12,229 nucleotides of DNA from contig DASWYB010000021.1 of assembly GCA_036405195.1 (NCBI GenBank), positions 1 through 12,229 of the forward strand. The letters run 5' to 3'. The notes under the pieces were generated by a model. It ran no database searches, was not told the origin of the DNA, and saw nothing but the letters and a program-made list of their open reading frames with translations. The stretch is from DASWYB01 sp036405195. GTDB taxonomy: Bacteria; Patescibacteriota; UBA1384; 2-12-FULL-50-11; DASWYB01. Shown piece after piece: positions 1-6,504 of the stretch. Each line of letters begins with the position of its first letter. Position 1 is the first letter of the stretch. Both the position numbers and the translations under genes were made by a program.

Positions 1-22
1 TTTTTATAGAAAGAGGAGGGAC

Positions 23-2197
23 ATGCGACGATTTTTTGCTCTACTTGCTGGGATAGCCTTGGCAATTCCCCTTAACCTTTTGTCGGTTCAGGCCGCCAAC
101 CTATCGTTTTTAGAAATAAACTTTGGTGAGCCTACGGCCACATTACCTCTAGACCGATTTTTAAAACATAAATTCACCATTAAAAACACGGACAGTAAAG
201 CCCATACGGTTAGTTTTAGTATCCGGGTGAAAGATACGGATCAAGAAATTGTGGGGTGGCCACAACCTCAGATGCTCTATTTTAATGCCGGCGAGACATT
301 GAATGTTCAGACCTTCCTCGATGAAAATTGGGGTAAAATCGATAAGAACGAAGTTGGCAATCATACGCGCACGGTGCTTTGGAATTTTGAAGAGAGTGGG
401 CAAAAGCGTAGTGAATCCGTGACGTACAAATATTCGGTTATTAAAGATGCAGATGTGATAGGGCCAACGACTTTTACGGGGAAAGTCGTTGATACAAAGA
501 GTAAACCGGTATCGGGCGCAACGGTCTCCCTCACAACCGGTAATTTTACCAAATCGACAACCTCGGGCACTGATGGTAGTTTTACCTTTAAGAATATGCC
601 CGAGCGTTCCGACTGGCAAATAAAAGCAACGAACGGAGGACAAACCGGAACTGCTCCAGCCGGTGTTGGTGGTGTCGGTGGGGGAGCTGGACAAGCTCAA
701 CCAGGAAATCCTGGCGCTCAATGTGCGCCTCCGCCAGCTCCATGTAATCCGCCAAGTGGAACGCAGCCAGCGCCAAATCAGCCAGTTTCAAACCAGCCGG
801 GAGCCATGAACTTTATTGAGACTGCCCATGCAGCTTCCTCCGCTGCTTCGGCCGGGTACGCCTTTGTTGAGCCAGGCAAAACAGATTACACGATCACCCT
901 GAAGCCAGCTTCTTTGGAATCTGAGTATACAGTCAGTAAAACGGTTACCAGTAACATCGGCTACTGGAAGGGAGACGTGGATGATGCCGAGCAGTACGTG
1001 CTTGTTGTTCAAGGCATGGAAAACTGGGCTGACCCTAACCTCAAGAGTAAACCCAAGCTCGAACTGTATACCATTGATGGCGAAAAGAAATGGGCCTATG
1101 ACATGGGCTGGGAAGGATGGGGTGTCGACCTCTCGAAAGATGCCAAGTATGCTGCTTTTACAACGTCTAACAGTACCAAGACACTCGGCGTGATCGATGC
1201 TGCCACCGGCAAAGCTCTGTGGACGAAGACCGGTAAAGAGTTTGCAGGTGGCGTTAAGGTGAATAATGCAGCCGAAGGCGGTGGGATCGACAGTAAAGAA
1301 GTCGCTATCTCGAGTACGAACAAATATCTTGGCGTTGGACATGGGGGCGGTAATATCTTTGTCGCAGATCTCTTAACTGGGAAAGTTGCTTGGTCTACCG
1401 ATCTTAAAGGGCAAGTCCGTGGGATTGTGTTCGATAAAACTGACGAATATGTCTATGCTGGTTCGGGTGATGGAAACGCCTATAAACTAAAAGTCTCCGA
1501 CGGCTCGATTGTATGGAAAGCTGATATCGGTTCATGGCCATTCACCAACGGCTTTAAACTTTCCGCTGATGGCAAATATCTGGGCTCTGCTTCCAAAGTC
1601 GGCGAAGTCACGGTTATAGATACCCAAACAGGCAAGCAGCTTTGGCAGTTTGACCAACAGGGCAACGCCTCAATCCTCGATTTCTCGCCTGACGGGAAGT
1701 ATGTCTTCGCCGGTGGAGGTGGGTCGGGTGCTTCGACGCTTTACGAAGCCGCGACAGGGAAAAAGCTGTGGCGTTTAGATCGTTTCTCGCATGAAGGTAA
1801 ATTCTCGGCTGATGGCAAGTACATTATGATCGGCGACGTGAATATCGACTTCTATGATTTAAACGGCAACCGAGTTGGAGGGATTACCCCCTCGGGAGAG
1901 AAATCTGCCGCGTCACAAGGTCAGTTTGCATTTGTCTCAAAAGATGGCACCAAAGTAGTTTATTCTCGCCGTGATATGGCAGCCGAGGGGAATGCATTAT
2001 TGTTTGCAACAGGGAAAATGACTCCCGTGGCAAGCGCCGATAGTGCCAACGATACGATGACGACACTGGCTACTACGACTGAATCAGCTAAAAAAGGTAG
2101 CTCGTCGCTGATTGTGGTGCTAACAGTCGTCTTGCTTGCGGGAGCGGCTGGTGCGATCTTTATTCTCTGGAAGAGAAAGAAAGCCGTGACGGTCTAG
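23..2197 (+). CDS. Secreted, membrane-anchored beta-propeller protein with Ig-like and carboxypeptidase-regulatory-like domains
   Basis: This 724-residue protein is probably displayed on the outer face of the cell membrane. Residues 1-24 form a Sec signal peptide (RR, a hydrophobic core, then VQA before the likely cleavage site). Residues about 25-145 look like an all-beta Ig-like domain. Residues about 150-205 match a carboxypeptidase regulatory-like fold (GKVVD, PVSGATVSL, DGSFTF). A low-complexity Gly/Pro/Gln/Asn linker spans about 211-257. Residues about 312-662 carry repeated PQQ/WD-like blades marked by G-K-x-L-W and SxDGKY motifs. A transmembrane helix lies near 695-715 and ends in a KRKK stop-transfer, giving a type I anchor. 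There is no LPxTG motif. A strong Shine-Dalgarno sequence (GAGGAGG) just before the ATG decides the start. A terminator follows directly, so it is not joined to the ABC genes. The ligand or partner is unknown. Domain calls rest on motif recognition, and the propeller and anchor are the surest parts. Confidence 0.9.
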   Translation: MRRFFALLAGIALAIPLNLLSVQAANLSFLEINFGEPTATLPLDRFLKHKFTIKNTDSKAHTVSFSIRVKDTDQEIVGWPQPQMLYFNAGETLNVQTFLDENWGKIDKNEVGNHTRTVLWNFEESGQKRSESVTYKYSVIKDADVIGPTTFTGKVVDTKSKPVSGATVSLTTGNFTKSTTSGTDGSFTFKNMPERSDWQIKATNGGQTGTAPAGVGGVGGGAGQAQPGNPGAQCAPPPAPCNPPSGTQPAPNQPVSNQPGAMNFIETAHAASSAASAGYAFVEPGKTDYTITLKPASLESEYTVSKTVTSNIGYWKGDVDDAEQYVLVVQGMENWADPNLKSKPKLELYTIDGEKKWAYDMGWEGWGVDLSKDAKYAAFTTSNSTKTLGVIDAATGKALWTKTGKEFAGGVKVNNAAEGGGIDSKEVAISSTNKYLGVGHGGGNIFVADLLTGKVAWSTDLKGQVRGIVFDKTDEYVYAGSGDGNAYKLKVSDGSIVWKADIGSWPFTNGFKLSADGKYLGSASKVGEVTVIDTQTGKQLWQFDQQGNASILDFSPDGKYVFAGGGGSGASTLYEAATGKKLWRLDRFSHEGKFSADGKYIMIGDVNIDFYDLNGNRVGGITPSGEKSAASQGQFAFVSKDGTKVVYSRRDMAAEGNALLFATGKMTPVASADSANDTMTTLATTTESAKKGSSSLIVVLTVVLLAGAAGAIFILWKRKKAVTV

Positions 2198-2214
2198 GAA
2201 ATCTGTGTGATGCT

Positions 2215-2244
2215 CGCCCTGCTCTCTGAAGCAGGGCGTTTTTT
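2215..2244 (+). terminator. Rho-independent terminator after the propeller gene
   Basis: A perfect 9-bp stem (CGCCCTGCT at 2215-2223 with AGCAGGGCG at 2230-2238) encloses a 6-base loop and is followed by six T residues (2239-2244). It separates the propeller gene from the ABC transporter genes. Confidence 0.93.
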
Positions 2245-2262
2245 AGCCAAGTCAACATAATC

Positions 2263-2271
2263 TGGTATACT
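2263..2271 (+). promoter_or_regulatory. Extended -10 promoter of the ABC transporter genes, probably leaderless
   Basis: TGG-TATACT is an extended -10 element. Only 7 bases separate it from the ATG at 2279, so transcription should start at or next to the start codon. No good -35 is seen (TTAGCC at 17-bp spacing is poor). No Shine-Dalgarno sequence fits in this space. Confidence 0.65.
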
Positions 2272-2278
2272 CAAAATA

Positions 2279-3073
2279 ATGAAATACGCCATTGAAGTTC
2301 AAGATCTTGTGAAGCGCTATCCAAATAGCGAAAAAAATGCGGTCGATGGGATTAGTTTTACCGTTACCCCCGGTGAGTTTTTTGGTTTTCTCGGGCCAAA
2401 CGGGGCCGGTAAGTCAACGACCATTAATATGCTCGTCAATCTGATTAAGCCTACAAGCGGCGTGGTGAAGATCGCGGGCTTCGATGTGCAGCATCAGCCG
2501 GATGAAGTGTACAAGCGGGTTGGATTTGCGATGCAAGAAATTGGTCTTGATGAAACCGCAACGGCGCGCGAAATGATGCAGTTGCACGCCCGGCTTTATC
2601 ATCTGCCAACCGAAAATATGGACAAGAAAATTAATGATCTCTTAGAAATGGTGGAACTACTCCCTGTGGCCGACAAGTACACCTCGACCTATTCGGGAGG
2701 GATGAAACGCCGTTTCGATTTAGCGCTTTCCCTTATCCACGAGCCGAAAGTTCTTTTTCTCGACGAGCCAACCGTGGGCTTAGACCCACATGCCCGACAA
2801 CTGATTTGGAAACACCTTAAAGAACTCAATAAAAAAGGGATGACCATTCTGCTCACGACCCACTTCATGGAAGAAGCCGAGCAGCTCTGCGATCGCATTG
2901 CGATTGTGGACCAAGGCAAGATGGTGACAGAGGGGACCCCCAAAGAGCTCATGAAGGAGCATAAAGCAGACTCCATTGAGGAAGTCTTCTTAAAAGTCAC
3001 TGGCCACTCCCTCGGCGCTGATGAGATTAACCAACACGCTCAAGACCCGTTTTCGCGGGCGTTACCAAAGTAG
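2279..3073 (+). CDS. ABC-2 type transporter ATP-binding protein
   Basis: This 264-residue protein is a DrrA/CcmA-like ATPase that powers an ABC-2 exporter at the cytoplasmic face of the membrane. All nucleotide-binding motifs are present: Walker A GPNGAGKST (39-47), Q-loop Gln near 86, signature YSGGM near 138, Walker B LFLDEP with Asp162 and Glu163, D-loop GLDP, and the switch His near 195 (TTH). The C-terminal 50 residues form the usual short tail of this family (EEVFLKVTG). The permease gene begins 5 bases after the stop, so the two are surely one operon and one complex. The start lies 7 bases after an extended -10 box, which suggests leaderless translation. The substrate cannot be read from the sequence; drug, lipid or polysaccharide-type export are all possible for this family. 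Confidence 0.96.
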   Translation: MKYAIEVQDLVKRYPNSEKNAVDGISFTVTPGEFFGFLGPNGAGKSTTINMLVNLIKPTSGVVKIAGFDVQHQPDEVYKRVGFAMQEIGLDETATAREMMQLHARLYHLPTENMDKKINDLLEMVELLPVADKYTSTYSGGMKRRFDLALSLIHEPKVLFLDEPTVGLDPHARQLIWKHLKELNKKGMTILLTTHFMEEAEQLCDRIAIVDQGKMVTEGTPKELMKEHKADSIEEVFLKVTGHSLGADEINQHAQDPFSRALPK

Positions 3074-3078
3074 GAATC

Positions 3079-3846
3079 ATGAACACATTTTTTGCTGACT
3101 GGTTTTATCTTTCGATTCGTAATATTAAGCAAATTTGGCGACCGTTGCTGGCGTTTGTTCCCAACTTCTTTATTCCGATTTTCTTTTTTGCAACCAATGC
3201 GGTTTCTTTCCAGGCGGTTTCCAAATTACCTGGGTTTCCGACTGATTCCTACTTAAACTTCATTGCGCCAACCGCTATTTTTACCTCTGTTTTTTTTGCG
3301 ACGAGTAATATTGGTATTGAGCTCGTGCTGGACATCGCGTCTGGTTACTTTAAAAAGTTAACAATTATGCCTGTGAATCGTTTGGCGATTATTTTGGCCC
3401 GTCTCAGCGAAGCAGCCGTGCTGGCACTAATCCAAGGGAGCGTGGTGCTGATTCTTGTTCTTCTACTCGGTGTAAAAATCGCAACAGGCTTTTGGGGTGT
3501 TGTTGTAATGTTTCTCATCCTGATGATCTTTGCAATGGGATGGTCGTGTATTGGGTTAATTGCCGCCCTTCGAACTCAAAATCCTCGTATGGTGCAGTCT
3601 CTCTTTATTCTGGTTTTCCCGTTTCAATACCTAACGACCTCCCAGATGCCGATTGAGCTTTTGCCTCGTGGTTTTGCCATGGCTGTTAAACTTAACCCGG
3701 TAACATATATTCTCGAAGCCACGCGCTCGCTCATGCTCGGCTCATGGAGCGATGCGGCCATTAATCAGGGGCTGATGGTTGCTGTTGCAACGTGTGTGAT
3801 TATGGTTACCCTGACTCTTCTTTCGTATCGGAAGGCTTTAAAATAG
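3079..3846 (+). CDS. ABC-2 type transporter permease
   Basis: This 255-residue membrane protein is the partner of the ATPase encoded just upstream. It has about six hydrophobic helices in the ABC2_membrane (DrrB/NodJ-like) layout. The amphipathic N-terminus is followed by the first helix near residue 22. A cytoplasmic GYFKKLTIMPVNR segment corresponds to the family's coupling region, and the conserved NPVTYILEATRSLMLG block precedes the last helix. Two permease chains presumably pair with two ATPase chains. A weak Shine-Dalgarno sequence (TAGGA), overlapping the ATPase stop, precedes the ATG. The end lies 4 bases from the end of the convergent OmdA-domain gene. Confidence 0.95.
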   Translation: MNTFFADWFYLSIRNIKQIWRPLLAFVPNFFIPIFFFATNAVSFQAVSKLPGFPTDSYLNFIAPTAIFTSVFFATSNIGIELVLDIASGYFKKLTIMPVNRLAIILARLSEAAVLALIQGSVVLILVLLLGVKIATGFWGVVVMFLILMIFAMGWSCIGLIAALRTQNPRMVQSLFILVFPFQYLTTSQMPIELLPRGFAMAVKLNPVTYILEATRSLMLGSWSDAAINQGLMVAVATCVIMVTLTLLSYRKALK

Positions 3847-3869
3847 CACCCTACTTGTGCTTTGGGTGC
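3846..3869. terminator. Weak, possibly bidirectional terminator between convergent genes
   Basis: A 6-bp stem (GCACCC at 3846-3851 with GGGTGC at 3864-3869) has a 12-base loop and sits across the junction of the convergent permease and OmdA-domain genes. The minus-strand side runs into TATTTTA and the plus-strand side into a loosely T-rich stretch. The stem is short and the tails are imperfect, so the call is tentative. Confidence 0.35.
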
Positions 3870-4087
3870 CATTTCATTTTCATATATTCAGTGCCGCCCC
3901 TTAGCTCTTCAATCATTTGATTGAGGCGTTTTTCGCGAGTGCTGTCTTGTTTCGCGCGGGTTATCCATCCAATGTAGTCATTTTGCTGGTACTCGGGCCG
4001 TTCTCGATATTTATCCATCAATCCTTGGTCTGTTAGTCTCTGCTGAATATCATCGGGAAGAGGATAGCGAGGTCGTTGGAGCGCCAT
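3851..4087 (-). CDS. Stand-alone OmdA (YdeI C-terminal) domain protein
   Basis: This 78-residue cytoplasmic protein matches the OmdA/bacteriocin-protection domain found at the C-terminus of YdeI/OmpD-associated proteins. The hallmarks are the PLPDDIQQRL start, then YIGWITRAKQDSTREKRLNQMIEEL, the Tyr-x-x-Trp-Ile-x-x-Ala-Lys and Thr/Ser-Arg-x-x-Arg pattern of that helix pair. Typical YdeI proteins are about 190 residues with an N-terminal DUF1905-like part, and that part is absent here. The gene starts 2 bases after the stop of the upstream membrane protein, so translation is probably coupled; no clear Shine-Dalgarno sequence is seen. It is the last gene of the LOG-led operon. Its biochemical role is not established. 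Confidence 0.8.
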   Translation of the reverse strand: MALQRPRYPLPDDIQQRLTDQGLMDKYRERPEYQQNDYIGWITRAKQDSTREKRLNQMIEELRGGTEYMKMKWHPKHK

Positions 4088-4089
4088 GA

Positions 4090-4506
4090 CTATTTTATCC
4101 GTTCAATATCCGAAAGGCGAATAGTGCCTTGAATGTCATATTTTTCTAGGCTTGCATTGGGCATTGATTCAATAGGAGTGAGGTCTCCTGTAATTATAAC
4201 TTTTTCGCCGATCGGAATGGAAGCAATGTTAACCGGAAAGAAAGTGGTGTCGATGGCGTAATAGGCATCAGCCATTTTAAGACCATACGCACATTCAAGC
4301 GTTTGTGGTCCTTTTGTGTCTTTATGAGGCAGACAGGCGAGTGTTCCCGAAAACGTACTAATTTTTGGGCTGGTACTGGGGCTGCTTGAGGGCAGGGGGA
4401 TAGGATGTGTTGACTGACGGATTATAAGGAGACTCGCACCAACAATCAGAAGTAACCCAAGGATAATTCCTGCTACCGTGCGTAAGGGAGAGTCGCTCAT
4501 CTGCAT
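4090..4506 (-). CDS. Single-pass membrane-anchored protein with a compact extracytoplasmic domain
   Basis: I do not know the function of this 138-residue protein. A short cytoplasmic N-terminus is followed by one hydrophobic helix (about residues 10-30), a Pro/Ser/Thr spacer (about 34-50), and a small domain that should lie outside the cell. That domain opens with SGTLACLPHKDTKGPQ and TLECAYGLK, a signature with two cysteines that I associate with hypothetical proteins of Patescibacteria. The short strands and a VIITGDLTP segment suggest a small beta-barrel, perhaps OB-like, but that is inference. Two ATG codons (4506 and 4500) are possible and neither has a clear Shine-Dalgarno sequence. It starts 26 bases after the LOG-like gene and ends 2 bases before the OmdA-domain gene, which argues for one transcript. 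Confidence 0.82.
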   Translation of the reverse strand: MQMSDSPLRTVAGIILGLLLIVGASLLIIRQSTHPIPLPSSSPSTSPKISTFSGTLACLPHKDTKGPQTLECAYGLKMADAYYAIDTTFFPVNIASIPIGEKVIITGDLTPIESMPNASLEKYDIQGTIRLSDIERIK

Positions 4507-4532
4507 GGGTATGCCGTAGGGAAGAATTTATT

Positions 4533-5147
4533 TTACGACAAGAACAAGTAGCACTCTTTTCCAACACACTTTTCTTTATCGTGGTGTTGAGCTGCAACAA
4601 CGTGTTCGTAATGATGGATGTGTTCCATGGCTTGTTCTGGTGTATTTACGATCTTAAAAACTTGGTATTCTTCGGGGCGAACTAACATTGTGTGTTTAAA
4701 GGTGTTCATAATGTCGTGCCAAAAGTCGCCGTAGAGGATGAGGGGTTTGTGATGGCCAAAATAAAGCCGAGCTACGCCCCACGCCATGGCGAATTCAGAA
4801 ATGGTACCCGTGCCACCGTTAAAGATAATATAGGCATCCCCAAGTTCGAGGAGTTTTTTTGTTCTCTCGACATAGTTTGATTCTTCAAAAGCGATGTCGG
4901 CGTGGTTGACGGCAGCTTGGCCTTCGAACATAGTGGCCATCTCGGGCTTGTAGTACACGACTTGTGTCTTGCCGTGGCCTTCTTTAGCGCCGACAGTGGC
5001 GGCAAGCATAACGCCTGGTCCTCCGCCGTTTAAAACCGTCCGGCCAGATTTTGCGATTTCAGTCGCAACGGCTCGGGCGGCATCAAAGTGATCCTGACCC
5101 GGGTGTCCATCGGCACACCCAAAGAATGCAATAGTGTTGAGTCTCAT
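4533..5147 (-). CDS. LOG-family protein (TIGR00730-like nucleoside 5'-monophosphate phosphoribohydrolase)
   Basis: This roughly 204-residue Rossmann-fold protein is related to LOG/'lysine decarboxylase-like' enzymes, which cleave nucleoside 5'-monophosphates to base and ribose 5-phosphate. Visible motifs are the N-terminal strand NTIAFFGCADG, the GGGPGVM turn (41-47), Arg94 with following lysines (YVERTKKLL), and GGTGTISE (110-117) with the catalytic-type Glu117. The usual Pro of PGGxGTxxE is Asn109, so substrate preference may differ. I place the start at 5147 rather than the ATG at 5153. A promoter-like pair (TTGCCA, 17 bases, TAATGT) ends 8 bases before 5147 but only 2 bases before 5153. 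The gene leads a three-gene operon and lies just after a terminator closing the operon upstream. Confidence 0.87.
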   Translation of the reverse strand: MRLNTIAFFGCADGHPGQDHFDAARAVATEIAKSGRTVLNGGGPGVMLAATVGAKEGHGKTQVVYYKPEMATMFEGQAAVNHADIAFEESNYVERTKKLLELGDAYIIFNGGTGTISEFAMAWGVARLYFGHHKPLILYGDFWHDIMNTFKHTMLVRPEEYQVFKIVNTPEQAMEHIHHYEHVVAAQHHDKEKCVGKECYLFLS

Positions 5148-5155
5148 ATACATCT

Positions 5156-5184
5156 ACATTACGGCTTCCCGGCCAACTTGGCAA
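5156..5184 (-). promoter_or_regulatory. Promoter of the LOG-led operon, probably leaderless
   Basis: Read on the minus strand, TTGCCA (5184-5179) and TAATGT (5161-5156) are separated by exactly 17 bases, matching -35/-10 geometry. The -10 box ends 8 bases before the ATG at 5147, so the transcript should start on or beside that codon. No Shine-Dalgarno sequence fits. Confidence 0.5.
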
Positions 5185-5204
5185 CCAGCATGTAGCAGTT
5201 TCTA

Positions 5205-5234
5205 CAAAAGAAAAACCGGCAGCGGTCTACCGGT
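5205..5234 (-). terminator. Rho-independent terminator closing the 493-residue membrane protein operon
   Basis: On the minus strand an 8-bp stem with one G-T wobble (ACCGGTAG with CTGCCGGT, 5234-5215) and a 4-base loop is followed by TTTTTCTTTT. It lies about 30 bases after the pyrophosphatase-like stop codon and before the LOG promoter, so it separates the two minus-strand operons. Confidence 0.88.
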
Positions 5235-5266
5235 GAATTTCTCGATGCGTCTTAGTTGCTTGTAGG

Positions 5267-5665
5267 TTATGCGTTTGTAGTTTTAAAGTCGCTAATGGCC
5301 TCAGTTAGCTGCTCTTTACTCTCGATAGGAGTGTGTTGCAGCAGAACGGGTGCAAATTCTTTTAAGATAGCTTCTCTTTCTTCGGGAGTGAGAGCGATGT
5401 AGAATTTATGTTCATCGGGATTTCCTTTGCCACGGGACACCGTAATTGATCCTGATAGCCCTTCTCTATCTGAGCCAACAAAGAAATCTAGTTCGGCGTC
5501 GTCCTCGCCCATGTAGCCCGGGATGTACCCGTAGTCAACGGGATAGGTAACTCCCTTAAGCGGGTAAGGGTCATTGGCGTCCAGGCCAAAATCTTTATAT
5601 TCGCCGCGTTTGTTTTCGATAACAATCGTGTTGAGTGGAGAGGGCAATAAAGAAATACTATCCAT
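5267..5665 (-). CDS. Small divergent family I inorganic pyrophosphatase-like protein
   Basis: This 132-residue protein resembles soluble inorganic pyrophosphatases, which hydrolyse pyrophosphate to phosphate using Mg2+. It has the N-terminal strand IVIENKRGEYKDF, the YPVDYGYIPG block (41-50), and a metal-site-like D55-D56-A57-E58-L59-D60-F sequence. The classic family signature is Asp-x-Asp-Pro-x-Asp. The middle Asp is Ala here, and the protein is shorter than the usual 160-180 residues. I recall a divergent subfamily with the same Ala, so activity is plausible but unproven. The start at 5665 is one base after the stop of the GFA gene (TAA-C-ATG), implying translational coupling. A longer in-frame start at 5719 lies deep inside the GFA gene and adds unconserved sequence. 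Last gene of its operon. Confidence 0.78.
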   Translation of the reverse strand: MDSISLLPSPLNTIVIENKRGEYKDFGLDANDPYPLKGVTYPVDYGYIPGYMGEDDAELDFFVGSDREGLSGSITVSRGKGNPDEHKFYIALTPEEREAILKEFAPVLLQHTPIESKEQLTEAISDFKTTNA

Positions 5666-5666
5666 G

Positions 5667-6038
5667 TTAGCTTTCTTCGGACATGACGTAGTATGTGCCT
5701 GCATCTTGGGTAAAGACATTTTTGATATTTTCCATGCCTACGGTGTCATCAATGCAACCGACTGAGATTAACATTTTTGGCCCGGTTTCTTGGCGCATAA
5801 ACATGGCAGCGCCACACTTTTTACAAAAACCACGGGACTTTTCTTCGGAGGAGTTATACCACTCTAAGCTATCCTCACCACGAACGGTAAAATCTTCTTT
5901 ATTAACAACCCACATGGGGTTGTAGTTACCGTGGAGTTGCTGGCACTCTTTGCAGTGACAGCTTACAATACCCGTGCCTTCACCCGTTACTTTAAACGTA
6001 ACGGCACCGCACATACATTGACCAGTTAGTTCATTCAT
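5667..6038 (-). CDS. GFA/CENP-V family zinc-binding protein
   Basis: This 123-residue cytoplasmic protein belongs to the glutathione-dependent formaldehyde-activating (GFA) fold family. All seven family cysteines are present: C8 and C10 (CxCG), C27, C29 and C32 (SCHCKEC), and C72 and C75 (FCKKCG). These should bind two zinc ions. The length is typical. Many members are not proven formaldehyde enzymes, so I leave the reaction open. A good Shine-Dalgarno sequence (GAGGAG) lies 5 bases before the ATG. It is third in an operon, 26 bases after the AHSA1 gene, and its stop is one base from the pyrophosphatase-like start. Confidence 0.92.
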   Translation of the reverse strand: MNELTGQCMCGAVTFKVTGEGTGIVSCHCKECQQLHGNYNPMWVVNKEDFTVRGEDSLEWYNSSEEKSRGFCKKCGAAMFMRQETGPKMLISVGCIDDTVGMENIKNVFTQDAGTYYVMSEES

Positions 6039-6064
6039 AGGACTCCTCGTCTGCTAATTTAGTG

Positions 6065-6490
6065 TTATTTTTCGAGTAACTCTTTCATCCCATCCAGGAC
6101 GAGTTTCCAGTTGGCTTCGGAATGTTCTTTGGCTTCCTTGGTCTTACTGCCTTCTTGAGAAATGGATACAGTGGTTTTCCCATCGTTCTCTTCTAAGTCA
6201 TAGGTAATAACTTGCCGGTTCTCGATGGTGTCGGGTAGTCCATACGATGGTGACCAGTAGTTGCTTACAAGTTGTGTTGGCTTGTCGACTTTTAAGACGG
6301 TTCCTTTTTCTTCAAATGGGACCCCTTCCCACTCGCCTTTATAGATAATGTCGCTGCCTTCAACCCAGTCGGTGACAAGATCAACTCCAAAGAAGTACTG
6401 TTTGACGAGTTCTGGTTTGGTAAGCGCGTCCCATACTTTCTCGATTGGAGCGTTAATTTCGGTGCTGACATGAGCTGTTAAGTCATTCAT
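6065..6490 (-). CDS. SRPBCC family protein (AHSA1-like)
   Basis: This 141-residue protein has the START-like hydrophobic-pocket fold of the AHSA1/SRPBCC group. It shows the family opening (VSTEINAPIEKVWDALTKPELVKQYFFG), the central GxDIxYKGEWEGxPFEEKG strand pair, VxxVDKPxxLV, the TVSISQEG strand, and a C-terminal helix ending NWKLVLDGMKELLEK. Such proteins bind hydrophobic ligands or other proteins; no specific ligand can be inferred. I chose the ATG at 6490 because an AAAGGA Shine-Dalgarno sequence sits 5 bases before it. The in-frame ATG at 6496 overlaps that site. The gene starts 14 bases after the 493-residue membrane protein gene and is surely co-transcribed. Confidence 0.9.
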   Translation of the reverse strand: MNDLTAHVSTEINAPIEKVWDALTKPELVKQYFFGVDLVTDWVEGSDIIYKGEWEGVPFEEKGTVLKVDKPTQLVSNYWSPSYGLPDTIENRQVITYDLEENDGKTTVSISQEGSKTKEAKEHSEANWKLVLDGMKELLEK

Positions 6491-6504
6491 ATGCATCCTT
6501 TCTT

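Noticed and set aside
161..1342. Long minus-strand frames inside the propeller gene (186 and 184 residues)
   Set aside because: They lie fully antisense to a gene with a clear signal peptide, repeats and anchor, have no Shine-Dalgarno sequence or recognisable motifs, and look low in plausible fold content.
2090..2197. Sortase-type cell-wall anchor on the propeller protein
   Set aside because: The C-terminus has a helix and a basic tail but no LPxTG-like motif before the helix.
5666..5719. Longer start (5719) for the pyrophosphatase-like gene
   Set aside because: It adds 18 residues encoded inside the GFA gene. The ATG at 5665 directly follows the GFA stop and the family strand begins soon after.
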